Below are positions 1 through 7,890 of a DNA stretch of 64,000 nucleotides, piece by piece. The notes under the pieces were generated by a model, which was not told the origin of the DNA, ran no database searches, and saw nothing but the letters and a program-made list of their open reading frames with translations. How positions within the stretch are numbered: position 1 is the stretch's first letter; each line of letters begins with the position of its first letter. The DNA is from Streptomyces sp. NRRL WC-3626 (GTDB lineage Bacteria; Actinomycetota; Actinomycetes; Streptomycetales; Streptomycetaceae). A program made the position numbers and the translations under genes. Location of the stretch: positions 297,452-361,451 of the forward strand of contig NZ_JOCA01000008.1 of NCBI RefSeq assembly GCF_000718785.1. The letters run 5' to 3'.

Positions 1-3
1 TCC

Positions 4-1023
4 TCAGTGCGTGCTTGCGGTACGGCGCTGGACCAGCACGGCGGCGACGATGATCGCGCCCTTGGCGATCTGCTGGACGGCGGTCTCGAGGTTGTTCAGG
101 GCGAAGATGTTGGTGATGGTGGTGAAGATCAGGACGCCGAGCACGGAGCCGAGGATGTGACCCCGGCCGCCGGTCAGCAGGGTGCCGCCGATGATCGCGG
201 CGGCGATGGCGTCGAGTTCGTAGAGGTTGCCGTTGGTGTTCTGGCCGGAACCGGCGAGGGCCACCAGCAGGAAGGCCGCGATGCCGCAGCACAGCCCGGA
301 CAGCAGGTAGAGGTAGAGGCGCTGGCGGCGGACGTCGATGCCGGCCAGCCGGGCGGCCTCGGCGTTGCCGCCGACGGCGACGGTGCGGCGGCCGAAGGTG
401 GTCCGGTTGAGCACCAGCCAGCCGATGACGGTGACGGCCGCGAAGACCATGACCAGCGGCGGTATGCCGAGCACGTACGCGTCTCGCTCGGCGAGGTCGA
501 GGACGCCGGGGACGGTGACGACCTGGGTGCGGCCGTCCGTGATCTGGAGCGCGAGGCCGCGCGCCGAGGCCAGCATGGCGAGGGTGGCGATGAACGGGAC
601 CATCTGGCCGAAGGCGATGAGCACCCCGTTGACCAGTCCGCAGCCCACTCCGACCACGATCGCCGTGAACAGGATGCCGAAGAACCCGAACTCCTGGGTG
701 GCGACCGTGGTCGCCCACACCGAGGAGAGGGCGACGATGGCGCCGACGGACAGGTCGATGCCGCCGGAGACGATGACGAAGGTCATGCCGACGGTGACGA
801 CGCCGATCACGGACGCCTGGGTGAGCACCAGTTGGAGGTTGCGGGTGTCGAGGAACGCGTCGGGCTGGGTGACGCCGCCGATGAGGACGAGTGCGGCGAG
901 CACGCCGAGCAGGGTGAGGGTGCGGACGTCGGCGCGGCCCAACCGGACCCGCCAGGCGGGCGGTCCCTCCAGCGGTGCCGCCTTGCCGGTGCCGTCCCGC
1001 GGCGGGGACACGTGCTGCGTCAT
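4..1023 (-). CDS. Sugar ABC transporter permease, RbsC/XylH type
   Basis: A 339-residue polytopic membrane protein that forms the channel of a carbohydrate importer. After about 35 cytoplasmic residues there are eight to ten hydrophobic segments. It carries the family signature GGIDLSVGAIVAL near residue 87 and the loop GGNAEAARLAGI near residue 217, both typical of the ribose/galactose/xylose permease family. Its ATG overlaps the stop of the upstream ATPase gene by four bases, so the two are translationally coupled. A substrate-binding protein is expected further left, outside the window. The sugar cannot be told from the sequence. Confidence 0.93.
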   Translation of the reverse strand: MTQHVSPPRDGTGKAAPLEGPPAWRVRLGRADVRTLTLLGVLAALVLIGGVTQPDAFLDTRNLQLVLTQASVIGVVTVGMTFVIVSGGIDLSVGAIVALSSVWATTVATQEFGFFGILFTAIVVGVGCGLVNGVLIAFGQMVPFIATLAMLASARGLALQITDGRTQVVTVPGVLDLAERDAYVLGIPPLVMVFAAVTVIGWLVLNRTTFGRRTVAVGGNAEAARLAGIDVRRQRLYLYLLSGLCCGIAAFLLVALAGSGQNTNGNLYELDAIAAAIIGGTLLTGGRGHILGSVLGVLIFTTITNIFALNNLETAVQQIAKGAIIVAAVLVQRRTASTH

Positions 1024-2537
1024 GACGCCGGGCTTCCTTCCATCACGAGGTCGAGTACGCGGTGTTCGTCGAGGTCGCGGGCGGGGGCCTCGTGCACGAC
1101 GCGGCCCTCACGCAGTACCAGGACGCGGTCGGCGAGGCCGAGCACCTCGGGCACCTCGCTGGATACCAGCAGTACGGCGAGGCCCTCGTCCGCCAGCCGG
1201 CGGACGACCGCGTAGAGCTCGGCCCGGGCGCCGACGTCGACGCCCCGGGTGGGTTCGTCGAGCAGCAGCACCCGGCAGCCGCGCAGCAGCCAGCGGGCGA
1301 GTACGGCCTTCTGCTGGTTGCCGCCGGACAGGGTGCGCACGGGCACGTCCGGGTTGTCGGGCCGCAGCGAGAGTTCGCGGACCGCCGTGCGCGCCGCCCC
1401 CAGTTCGGCGCCGCGGTCGATCCAGCCGGCCTTCGCGAAGCGGGACATGGAGGAGACCGACACGTTGCGGGTGACGGACTCCAGCATCAGCAGGGCCTGC
1501 GCCTTGCGTTCCTCGGGGGCGAGCCCGAGTCCGGCGCGCACGGCGGCCCGTACGCTGCCCGGCTTCAGGGGGCGGCCGTCGACGGTCACCCGGCCCGTGT
1601 CCGGTTTGCGGGCGCCGTAGATGGTCTCCAGGACCTCGGAGCGTCCGGAGCCGACGAGTCCCGCCAGCCCCACGATCTCCCCGGGGCGCACCTGAAGGTC
1701 GAGCGGGGCGAACTCGCCCGCGCGGGAGAGTCCTTCGACGGTGAGCACCGGTTCGCCGTCCGGCGCGGCGGCGGGCCGCTCGGGGAAGACGTACTCGACG
1801 TTGCGTCCGGTCATCAGCGCGACGACCTCGCGGGTCGGCGTCGACTCGGCGGGCAGCCCGCCGGCGACGGCACGGCCGTCCTTCAGTACGGTCACCCGGT
1901 CGCCGATGCGGCGGATCTCCTCGAGCCGGTGCGAGATGTAGACGACGGCCACGCCGTCGGCGGTCAGGTCGCCGACGATGCGGAAGAGGTTGTCGACCTC
2001 GTCCGGGTCGAGTGCGGCGGACGGCTCGTCCATCACGATGAGCCGTACGTCGTGGGAGAGCGCCCGCGCCATGGACACGATCTGCTGCTGAGCGGCGGAG
2101 AGTTCGCCGACCAGGCGGCCCGGGTCGATCTCGGGGTGTCCGAGCCGCTTGAGCAGCTGGGCCGTGGACGACTTGGCGGCTTTGGCGCGTACGACGAACC
2201 CGGCGGCGGTCGGTTCATGGCCGAGGTGGACGTTCTCGGCGACCGACAGGTGTTCCACCAGGTCGAGTTCCTGGTAGATGGTGGCGATACCGAGGCGCAT
2301 GGCGGCGATCGGCGAGCGCAGCGTGACGTCCTCGCCGCGCCAGCGGATGGTGCCGGTGTCGGGCTGGTGGGCGCCGGCCAGCACCTTGATCAGGGTGGAC
2401 TTCCCGGCGCCGTTCTGGCCGAGCAGGCAGTGCACCTCGCCGGCCTGGACGTCGAGGTCGACGCCGTCCAGGGCCCGGACTCCGGGGAACGACTTGGTGA
2501 TGCCGGACATGCTGAGCAGCGGTGGTTGTGGTGCCAT
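1020..2537 (-). CDS. Sugar ABC transporter ATP-binding protein, RbsA/MglA type
   Basis: A 505-residue protein with two ABC ATPase domains in tandem, which is the arrangement of ribose/galactose importers. The first domain has a Walker A at residues 40-48 (GQNGAGKST) and the second a degenerate Walker A (GLVGSGRSE). Signature motifs are LSAAQQQ in the first half and LSGGNQQK in the second. Each half has a Walker B (LIVMDEPSAALD and VLLLDEPTRGVD). It energises the permease encoded directly downstream. The 344-bp upstream spacer is unusually G-rich and holds the likely promoter. Confidence 0.94.
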   Translation of the reverse strand: MAPQPPLLSMSGITKSFPGVRALDGVDLDVQAGEVHCLLGQNGAGKSTLIKVLAGAHQPDTGTIRWRGEDVTLRSPIAAMRLGIATIYQELDLVEHLSVAENVHLGHEPTAAGFVVRAKAAKSSTAQLLKRLGHPEIDPGRLVGELSAAQQQIVSMARALSHDVRLIVMDEPSAALDPDEVDNLFRIVGDLTADGVAVVYISHRLEEIRRIGDRVTVLKDGRAVAGGLPAESTPTREVVALMTGRNVEYVFPERPAAAPDGEPVLTVEGLSRAGEFAPLDLQVRPGEIVGLAGLVGSGRSEVLETIYGARKPDTGRVTVDGRPLKPGSVRAAVRAGLGLAPEERKAQALLMLESVTRNVSVSSMSRFAKAGWIDRGAELGAARTAVRELSLRPDNPDVPVRTLSGGNQQKAVLARWLLRGCRVLLLDEPTRGVDVGARAELYAVVRRLADEGLAVLLVSSEVPEVLGLADRVLVLREGRVVHEAPARDLDEHRVLDLVMEGSPAS

Positions 2538-2881
2538 GCGGATTCCCCTCGGCGGGCGTTCGGGCCGGTGTCAGGGCGATCCCCTTGCGGGGCAGGCGTT
2601 TTCGGGCAGGGCGGAGCAGGGCGTTGGCGGTGCCTGGGTGTGGGTGTGGGTTGCTGTGACGGGGCGGGTGCGGTGTGCACGGCGTGCGGTGTGCACGGCG
2701 TGCGGGGTGGTGCGGGTGCGGGACGCGCGGGTGCGGGACAGGCGGGTGGTGCGGGTGCGGTGGTGCGGGTCTCGCAGGTGCGGTGGTGCGGGTGCGGGAC
2801 GCGCGGGTGGTGCGGGTGCGGGACGTGCCGGGTGCGCGGATGGAGCGAGTGCCGTGGTGCGGGTGCGGTGGGGCTGCCGGT
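2538..2881. repeat. G-rich low-complexity spacer
   Basis: This 344-bp gap holds no convincing gene. From about 2640 to 2875 it is built of irregular short direct repeats of GCGGGTGCGG, GGGACGCGCGGG and GTGCACGGCGTGCGG. The + strand is very rich in runs of G. It separates the ROK regulator from the ABC ATPase gene and must carry the leader of the latter. Only about the first 30 bases upstream of the ATPase start look like ordinary leader sequence. Confidence 0.6.
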
Positions 2882-4063
2882 CTACGCGGGTGAGAACAGG
2901 TGGTCGCTGATGAGGCGGGCCGCGCCGATGACTCCGGCGGTGGGGCCCAACTCCCCCAGGACGATGGGCAGGTTGCCCGTCGCCAGGGGCAGTGAGCCGC
3001 GGTAGACCTGGGTGCGGATCGCGGCGAGCAGGGTGTGGCCGAGGCCGGTCACCCCGCCGCCGATCACCACCAGGCCGGGGTTGAAGAAGCTGACCAGGCC
3101 GGCGATGACCTGGCCGGTGCGGTTGCCGCCCTCGCGGATGAGATCGAGGGCGGTGGCGTCACCGGCCGCGGCCGCGGCGGCGACGTCGACGGCGCTGAGC
3201 GTGCCGTTCGCCTCCAGCCGGCCGGCGAGTTCGGTGGAGAGCCGCTGTTCGGCGGCCTCCATGGCGTCCCGGGCGAGGGCCGCGCCGGAGAAGTGTGCCT
3301 CCAGGCAGCCCCGGTTGCCGCAGGCGCACGGACGGCCGTCGGGCACGGCCTGGATGTGTCCGATGTCGCCCGCGCTGCCCGTCGTACCGCGGTAGACCTC
3401 ACCGCCGACGACGATGCCGCAGCCGATGCCGGTACCGATCTTGACGACGAGGAAGTCGTGCACGGTGCGGGCGACGCCCGCGTGCTGCTCCCCCATCGCC
3501 ATCAGGTTCACGTCGTTGTCGACCATGACCGGGCAGCCGAGGTCCTGGCTGAGCGCCTCCCGTACGGGGAAGCCGTCCCAGCCGGGCATGATCGGCGGCG
3601 CGACCGGGATGCCCTCGGGGAAGCGGACCGGGCCCGGGACGCCGATACCGGCGCCGTCGAACCCCTCCGCGAGCCCGGAAGCCCTCAACTTCGCGGCCAT
3701 GGCGAGTACTTGCTCGAAGACCGCGACGGGTCCCTCGCGTACGTCCATGGGCTGGTTGATGTGCCCGAGGATCTCCAGCTCGGCGTTGGTGACGGCGACG
3801 TCGACCGAGGTCGCGCCGATGTCCACGCCGAGGAACCGAAGGTGCGGGTTGAGGCGGATGTTGTGGGAGCGCCGGCCACCGCGCGAGGCGGCGAGTCCGT
3901 CGGCCACGACGAGTTCCGTCTCCAGCAGCCGGTCCACCTCCACGGCCAGTTTCGACCGGGAGAGGTCGACCTGGTCGCCCAGTTGGGCACGGGAGTTGGG
4001 TCCACCGTCGCGCAGCAGCCTGAGCAGTCGCGCCTGGTGGGCGTTGGCGGGTCGAGCCGTCAT
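2882..4063 (-). CDS. ROK-family transcriptional regulator
   Basis: A 393-residue regulator, starting at the ATG at 4063 (MTARPANAHQARLLRLLRD); an in-frame start 19 codons earlier has no family support. The N-terminal 80 residues form a winged helix-turn-helix. The rest is a sugar-kinase-like ROK domain with the phosphate loop DIGATSVDVAV and the zinc motif CACGNRGCLEAHF near residue 240. ROK repressors usually bind a sugar or phosphosugar and control neighbouring uptake genes. Here it sits upstream of, and in line with, the sugar ABC genes, so it probably controls them. Confidence 0.92.
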   Translation of the reverse strand: MTARPANAHQARLLRLLRDGGPNSRAQLGDQVDLSRSKLAVEVDRLLETELVVADGLAASRGGRRSHNIRLNPHLRFLGVDIGATSVDVAVTNAELEILGHINQPMDVREGPVAVFEQVLAMAAKLRASGLAEGFDGAGIGVPGPVRFPEGIPVAPPIMPGWDGFPVREALSQDLGCPVMVDNDVNLMAMGEQHAGVARTVHDFLVVKIGTGIGCGIVVGGEVYRGTTGSAGDIGHIQAVPDGRPCACGNRGCLEAHFSGAALARDAMEAAEQRLSTELAGRLEANGTLSAVDVAAAAAAGDATALDLIREGGNRTGQVIAGLVSFFNPGLVVIGGGVTGLGHTLLAAIRTQVYRGSLPLATGNLPIVLGELGPTAGVIGAARLISDHLFSPA

Positions 4064-4281
4064 ACGTCTCACGAACCCCTCCCCGCCTCGATCGGCTTGT
4101 GCGCGCCGGATTCCGGCCACGTGTGTGGCGTGCTTTCGGATGGGAAAGTAGCAGCGCCTGCCGGAGGTGGGAAGAAGTCGCGCAGGAATTGACCCCTACT
4201 TTTTCCACTCACAGGACAAAGGAGCGGACGGGGTGCCGGACATCGGCCGACAAGGCGGGTGAAAAGGTGCGGACCGCGAAC

Positions 4282-4959
4282 TCAGGACGTCTCGCGTGCG
4301 TGGTACGAGCGCCGCGTGTGTTCGGTGTGTTCACGCATCAGCCGGGTGGCCAGCTGCTCGTCGTGCGCGGCGACGGCCGCGATCAGCTCGCGGTGCTCCA
4401 CCCAGGACTGGCCGCCGCGCTGCCGGGCGACGGGTGTGTAGTACCAGCGCACGCGCCGGTCGACCTGCGCGGCGAGCTCCGCGAGCACGGCGTTGCCGGC
4501 CAGCTCCATGATCTTGGCGTGGAACCGTGCGTTGAGGACGACGGCGGCGTCCACGTCGTCGGCTTCGACGGCCTTCAGCCCTTCGGCGAGGATCTCCTCG
4601 AGGGCCGCGACGCCCGTCTCGTCGGCGTTGCCCGCGGCGAGCCGGGCCGCCTCGGCCTCCAGCAGCGTGCGCACCGTGAGGAGCTGGTCGGCCTCCTGCT
4701 CGGTCGGCTCGTGCACGAACGCGCCCTGGGCGGGCCGCAGATCGACCCAGCCCTCGGTGTTGAGCCGCTGCAGCGCCTCCCGCACCGGCTGGCGGGAGAC
4801 GCCGAGATGGCCGGCGAGTTCGCTCTCGACGAGATGCTGGCCGGGCTGGAGGGCGCGGGTGGTGATGAGTTCGAGCAGCGCCTCGTAGACCCGGTCGCGC
4901 AGCGGGCCCGGCCTCTCCAGCCGGGGCACCGCCCCCTGGGGCAGTCCGGTGGACAACAT
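4282..4959 (-). CDS. GntR-family regulator, FadR/FCD subclass
   Basis: A 225-residue DNA-binding regulator. The ATG at 4959 is preferred because a GGAGGAGGGG ribosome site lies just upstream. A winged-helix GntR domain (LESELAGHLGVSRQPVREALQRL, shortened core VSRQPVREAL) covers roughly residues 17-85. An all-helical FCD ligand domain follows, with the metal-type residues of ARFHAKIMELAGN and the later HRELI. This subclass senses small organic acids. A motif in its own upstream region recurs between the MFS and reductase genes at 7.8 kb, so autoregulation and control of the formate module are likely. Confidence 0.9.
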   Translation of the reverse strand: MLSTGLPQGAVPRLERPGPLRDRVYEALLELITTRALQPGQHLVESELAGHLGVSRQPVREALQRLNTEGWVDLRPAQGAFVHEPTEQEADQLLTVRTLLEAEAARLAAGNADETGVAALEEILAEGLKAVEADDVDAAVVLNARFHAKIMELAGNAVLAELAAQVDRRVRWYYTPVARQRGGQSWVEHRELIAAVAAHDEQLATRLMREHTEHTRRSYHARETS

Positions 4960-5020
4960 CACGGTCCCCCTCCTCCGCCGCGCACCGCCGCGAACGCCGG
5001 TGCACCGCAACGCCGGTAGT

Positions 5021-5044
5021 GATTGTCTTTCGTCTACAGTCTAC
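5021..5044. promoter_or_regulatory. Candidate GntR autoregulatory site
   Basis: On the minus strand this stretch reads GTAGACTGTAGACGAAAG followed by ACAATC. The nine bases ACTGTAGAC are identical to the start of the inverted repeat at 7807-7831. It lies about 60 bp upstream of the GntR start codon. The assignment rests on this shared motif and on position. Confidence 0.4.
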
Positions 5045-5122
5045 GGCGCGTCGGGGGCCAGAGGGCGGACGAGTCGGCCACGTCACACCCGTCCGGGGCC
5101 GAACAGACTCCGGCTCGGGGTC

Positions 5123-5141
5123 AGTGCTCAGGGTCAGCACT
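5123..5141 (-). terminator. Small hairpin after the FabH-like gene
   Basis: AGTGCT and AGCACT form a six-base stem with a seven-base loop just past the FabH-like stop codon. There is no T tract, so termination is possible but weakly supported. Confidence 0.3.
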
Positions 5142-5146
5142 CCGGC

Positions 5147-6094
5147 TCAGGGGCAGCGTACGACCTGCCCCGCGTACGACAGGTTCCCGCCGAAGCCGAA
5201 CAGCAGCACCGGGTCGCCGGTCGTGACCGCGCCCTGTTCGACGAGCTTGGAGAGGGCGAGCGGGATGCTGGCGGCCGAGGTGTTGCCGGAATCGGTGACA
5301 TCGCGGGCGACGACTGCGTTGACGGCGCCGAGCCGGCGCGCGAGGGGTTCGATGATCCGCAGGTTGGCCTGGTGCAGCACCACACCGGCGAGATCCTCGG
5401 GGGCCAGTCCCGCCTTCTCGCAGGCCTGGCGGGCGACGACCGGCAGCTGGGTGGCGGCCCAGCGGTAGACGCTCTGGCCCTCCTGGGCGAACCGGGGCGG
5501 TGTGCCCTCGATCCGCACCGCGTGCCCCATCTCGGGCACCGAGCCCCACAGCACCGGGCCGATCCCGGCCTCCGCGCCCGGTGCGCAGGCCTCGACGACG
5601 GCCGCGCCCGCACCGTCGCCGACGAGGACGCAGGTGGTGCGGTCGGTCCAGTCGGTCACGTCGGACATCTTGTCGGCGCCGATCACCAGGACCCGGCCGG
5701 CGCCGCCGGCCCGTACGGCGTGGTCGGCGGTGGCGAGGGCGTGGGTGAACCCGGCACAGACCACGTTGATGTCCATGACGGCGGGGCCCGGCATGCCGAG
5801 GCGGGCCGCGACGCGGGCGGCCATGTTGGGCGAGCGGTCGATCGCGGTGGACGTGGCGACCAGGACCAGGTCGATCTCGGCGGGGGTCCGGCCGGCCGCC
5901 GCGAGGGCCTTGGCGGCGGCGTGGGCGGCAAGTTCGTCGACCGGCTCGTCGGGTCCCGCGATGTGACGGGTGCGGATGCCCACCCGGCTCGTGATCCACT
6001 CGTCGCTGGTGTCCACCATGTCCGCCAGGTCCTCGTTGGTGAGGACCCGTGCGGGCTGGTAGTGGCCGACGGCGACGATGCGCGAGCCGATCAT
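5147..6094 (-). CDS. 3-oxoacyl-ACP synthase III family protein (FabH-like)
   Basis: A 315-residue thiolase-fold condensing enzyme. The catalytic triad of the KAS III family is present: Cys113 (DINVVCAGF), His241 (VLHQANLRI) and Asn271 (DSGNTSAASIPL). Such enzymes condense an acyl-CoA with malonyl-ACP to start fatty acid or polyketide chains. It stands alone, with no fabD, acpP or fabF beside it, so it is not the housekeeping FabH locus. It more likely makes a specialised starter or transfers an acyl group. It lies in line with the GntR gene downstream. Confidence 0.9.
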   Translation of the reverse strand: MIGSRIVAVGHYQPARVLTNEDLADMVDTSDEWITSRVGIRTRHIAGPDEPVDELAAHAAAKALAAAGRTPAEIDLVLVATSTAIDRSPNMAARVAARLGMPGPAVMDINVVCAGFTHALATADHAVRAGGAGRVLVIGADKMSDVTDWTDRTTCVLVGDGAGAAVVEACAPGAEAGIGPVLWGSVPEMGHAVRIEGTPPRFAQEGQSVYRWAATQLPVVARQACEKAGLAPEDLAGVVLHQANLRIIEPLARRLGAVNAVVARDVTDSGNTSAASIPLALSKLVEQGAVTTGDPVLLFGFGGNLSYAGQVVRCP

Positions 6095-6248
6095 GGGTGG
6101 ATCCCCCTCGGTGGGTCAGGTGCGGGATGCACCAGTCTGATCAGTGACTCACCGGTACGGGGACAGGTGAAGCGACAGGAAACGGGGGTGAGCCTTGTCG
6201 GCTTCCGTCAGCCCCCGGGCGGTCCCGTGACCGCCCGGGAACCCCCGG

Positions 6249-6389
6249 TCACCCGGTGAAGAGCTGCGTCGCCTTCCGCACGAGTTCGTACAGGCCGTAG
6301 GCGAGGGGCAGGCCCACCCACAGCCAGGCGAAGGTGATCAGCGCGCGGCGGTCCTGGCTAGGCGGACTCGGGCTGTTCTCGCCGGTCAT
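6249..6389 (-). CDS. MFS transporter small membrane partner (46 aa)
   Basis: A 46-residue ORF, starting MTGENSPSPPSQDRRALI and ending VRKATQLFTG. It has one hydrophobic helix (ALITFAWLWVGLPLAYGLY). It overlaps the 3' end of the MFS gene by 32 bp in another frame, its ATG lying inside that gene. Small single-helix proteins with this composition follow OFA-type MFS genes in many actinobacteria, where they are annotated as an MFS small subunit. The role is presumed to be stabilising or modulating the carrier. Confidence 0.8.
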   Translation of the reverse strand: MTGENSPSPPSQDRRALITFAWLWVGLPLAYGLYELVRKATQLFTG

Positions 6390-7698
6390 CGGCGGCCTCC
6401 TTCGGGGTGTCGGTGCCGGGGACGTGGTGGCGGGGGTCGACGGGCCGGACCAGTTCGTTGGCGACGAAGCCGACGACGAGCAGCCCGATCATGATGATCA
6501 GCGACACCCCGTACAGGGAGGCGCCGTGCCGGCCCGCCTCCTCCTGCCGGTCGGCGACCCAGTTGACGATCAGCGGGCCGAGCACACCGGCGGTGGACCA
6601 GGCGGTGAGCAGCCGGCCGTGGATCGCGCCGACCTCGTAGGTGCCGAAGAGGTCCTTCAGATACGCCGGGACCGTGGCGAAGCCGCCGCCGTAGAAGGAG
6701 AGGATCACCAGCGCGCACAGCACGAACAGCGGCTTGGAGGAGTCGCCGAGCAGGGCGATGAGCGCGTACATCAGCGCGCCGACGCCGAGGTAGACGCGGT
6801 AGATGTTCTTCCGGCCGATCAGGTCGGAGGTGGTCGACCAGCCGATGCGGCCGGCCATGTTGGCCGCCGACAGCAGGGCGACGAACCCGGCGGCGGCGGT
6901 CGCCGACACCGGCGCGGAGGTGTCCGCGAAGAAGTCGGTGATCATCGGCGCGGCCTTCTCCAGGATGCCGATACCCGCGGTCACGTTCATGGTGAGCACG
7001 ATCCACAGCAGCCAGAACTGCGGGGTGCGCACGGCGGAACGCGCCGAGACCTGCGGCCCCGAGAGCGCGGCGGGCGCGCCCGCCACCGGCCGCGCGCTGC
7101 GCGGCACCCGGACCAGCAGCACGCCGAGCAGCATGAACACGGCGTACGTCAGCCCGTGCACGAGGAACGCGTAGGCGATGCCAACGTTGTCCGAACCGAA
7201 GGACTCGAGCATCTGCGCCGACCAGGGCGAGGCGATCAGCGCGCCGCCGCCGAAGCCCATGATGGCGATGCCGGTGGCCATGCCGGGCCGGTCCGGGAAC
7301 CATTTGATGAGCGTCGAGACGGGTGAGATGTAGCCGATGCCGAGTCCGATGCCGCCGACGAAGCCGTAGCCGAACACGATCAGCCAGTACTGCTCGGTGG
7401 CCGCGCCCAGCGCGGAGAGCAGGAAGCCGGAGGAGAAGCAGATCAGGGCGACGGTCATCGCCCAGCGGGGGCCCCGGCGTTCGACGAGCGTGCCGCCGAA
7501 GGCGGCGGACAGGCCGAGCATGACGATGCCGAGCTGGAAGGGCAGTGCGCTCTGGGTGCCGCTGAGATCGAGCGCGGACTCCAGCGGCGGCTTGAACACG
7601 CTCCACGCGTAGGCCTGGCCGATGGACAGATGGACGGAGAGCGCGGCGGGCGGCACGAGCCAGCGGCTCCAGCCCGGCGGTGCGACGGGGGGACTCAT
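6358..7698 (-). CDS. OFA-family MFS transporter (oxalate/formate antiporter-like)
   Basis: A 446-residue transporter starting at the ATG at 7698 (MSPPVAPPGWSRW). It has 12 predicted membrane helices with a long central loop. Residues near position 25 (SIGQAYAWSVFKPPLE) and the loop KWFPDRPGMATG match the oxalate/formate antiporter family. It diverges from the reductase and formate dehydrogenase operon, which fits formate or a related monocarboxylate as substrate. The substrate itself is inferred. A strong inverted repeat lies in the shared promoter region. Confidence 0.9.
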   Translation of the reverse strand: MSPPVAPPGWSRWLVPPAALSVHLSIGQAYAWSVFKPPLESALDLSGTQSALPFQLGIVMLGLSAAFGGTLVERRGPRWAMTVALICFSSGFLLSALGAATEQYWLIVFGYGFVGGIGLGIGYISPVSTLIKWFPDRPGMATGIAIMGFGGGALIASPWSAQMLESFGSDNVGIAYAFLVHGLTYAVFMLLGVLLVRVPRSARPVAGAPAALSGPQVSARSAVRTPQFWLLWIVLTMNVTAGIGILEKAAPMITDFFADTSAPVSATAAAGFVALLSAANMAGRIGWSTTSDLIGRKNIYRVYLGVGALMYALIALLGDSSKPLFVLCALVILSFYGGGFATVPAYLKDLFGTYEVGAIHGRLLTAWSTAGVLGPLIVNWVADRQEEAGRHGASLYGVSLIIMIGLLVVGFVANELVRPVDPRHHVPGTDTPKEAADDRREQPESA

Positions 7699-7787
7699 GA
7701 GTCCCCCACCGTAGGGACGTCGGGGGCCCTTGAGAAGACAGTTGAGCAGACAACCACCGGGACTGCACAAAGCCCTTGCGGAAAGCC

Positions 7788-7816
7788 TTGCTGGCACCTC
7801 CTCCATACTGTAGACA
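7788..7816 (+). promoter_or_regulatory. Putative promoter of the reductase-formate dehydrogenase operon
   Basis: TTGCTG at 7788-7793 and TAGACA at 7811-7816 are separated by 17 bp, an acceptable -35/-10 pair. The -10 lies inside the dyad at 7808-7831, the usual placement for repression. The first gene starts at 7891. Confidence 0.35.
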
Positions 7817-7831
7817 ATATTTCGTCGACAG
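7808..7831. promoter_or_regulatory. 24-bp inverted repeat, likely GntR operator
   Basis: The arms read CTGTAGACAA and TCGTCGACAG. Folding the 24 bp on its centre pairs 18 of 24 positions, giving the pattern CTGTNGAC - GTCNACAG. It lies in the divergent region between the MFS carrier and the reductase. The left arm shares ACTGTAGAC with the region upstream of the GntR/FCD gene at 4.3-5.0 kb. No other regulator gene is close. Confidence 0.6.
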
Positions 7832-7890
7832 AGATTCGGCAGTTCCCGTCGTTCCTCGGTATCCCTCGACCGGACGGAGCTCCTCTCGCC

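Noticed and set aside
6131..6150. AGTCTGATCAGTGACT-like palindrome upstream of the FabH-like gene
   Set aside because: The centre CTGATCAG is palindromic but the arms pair poorly and no regulator is nearby, so it is not listed as an operator.
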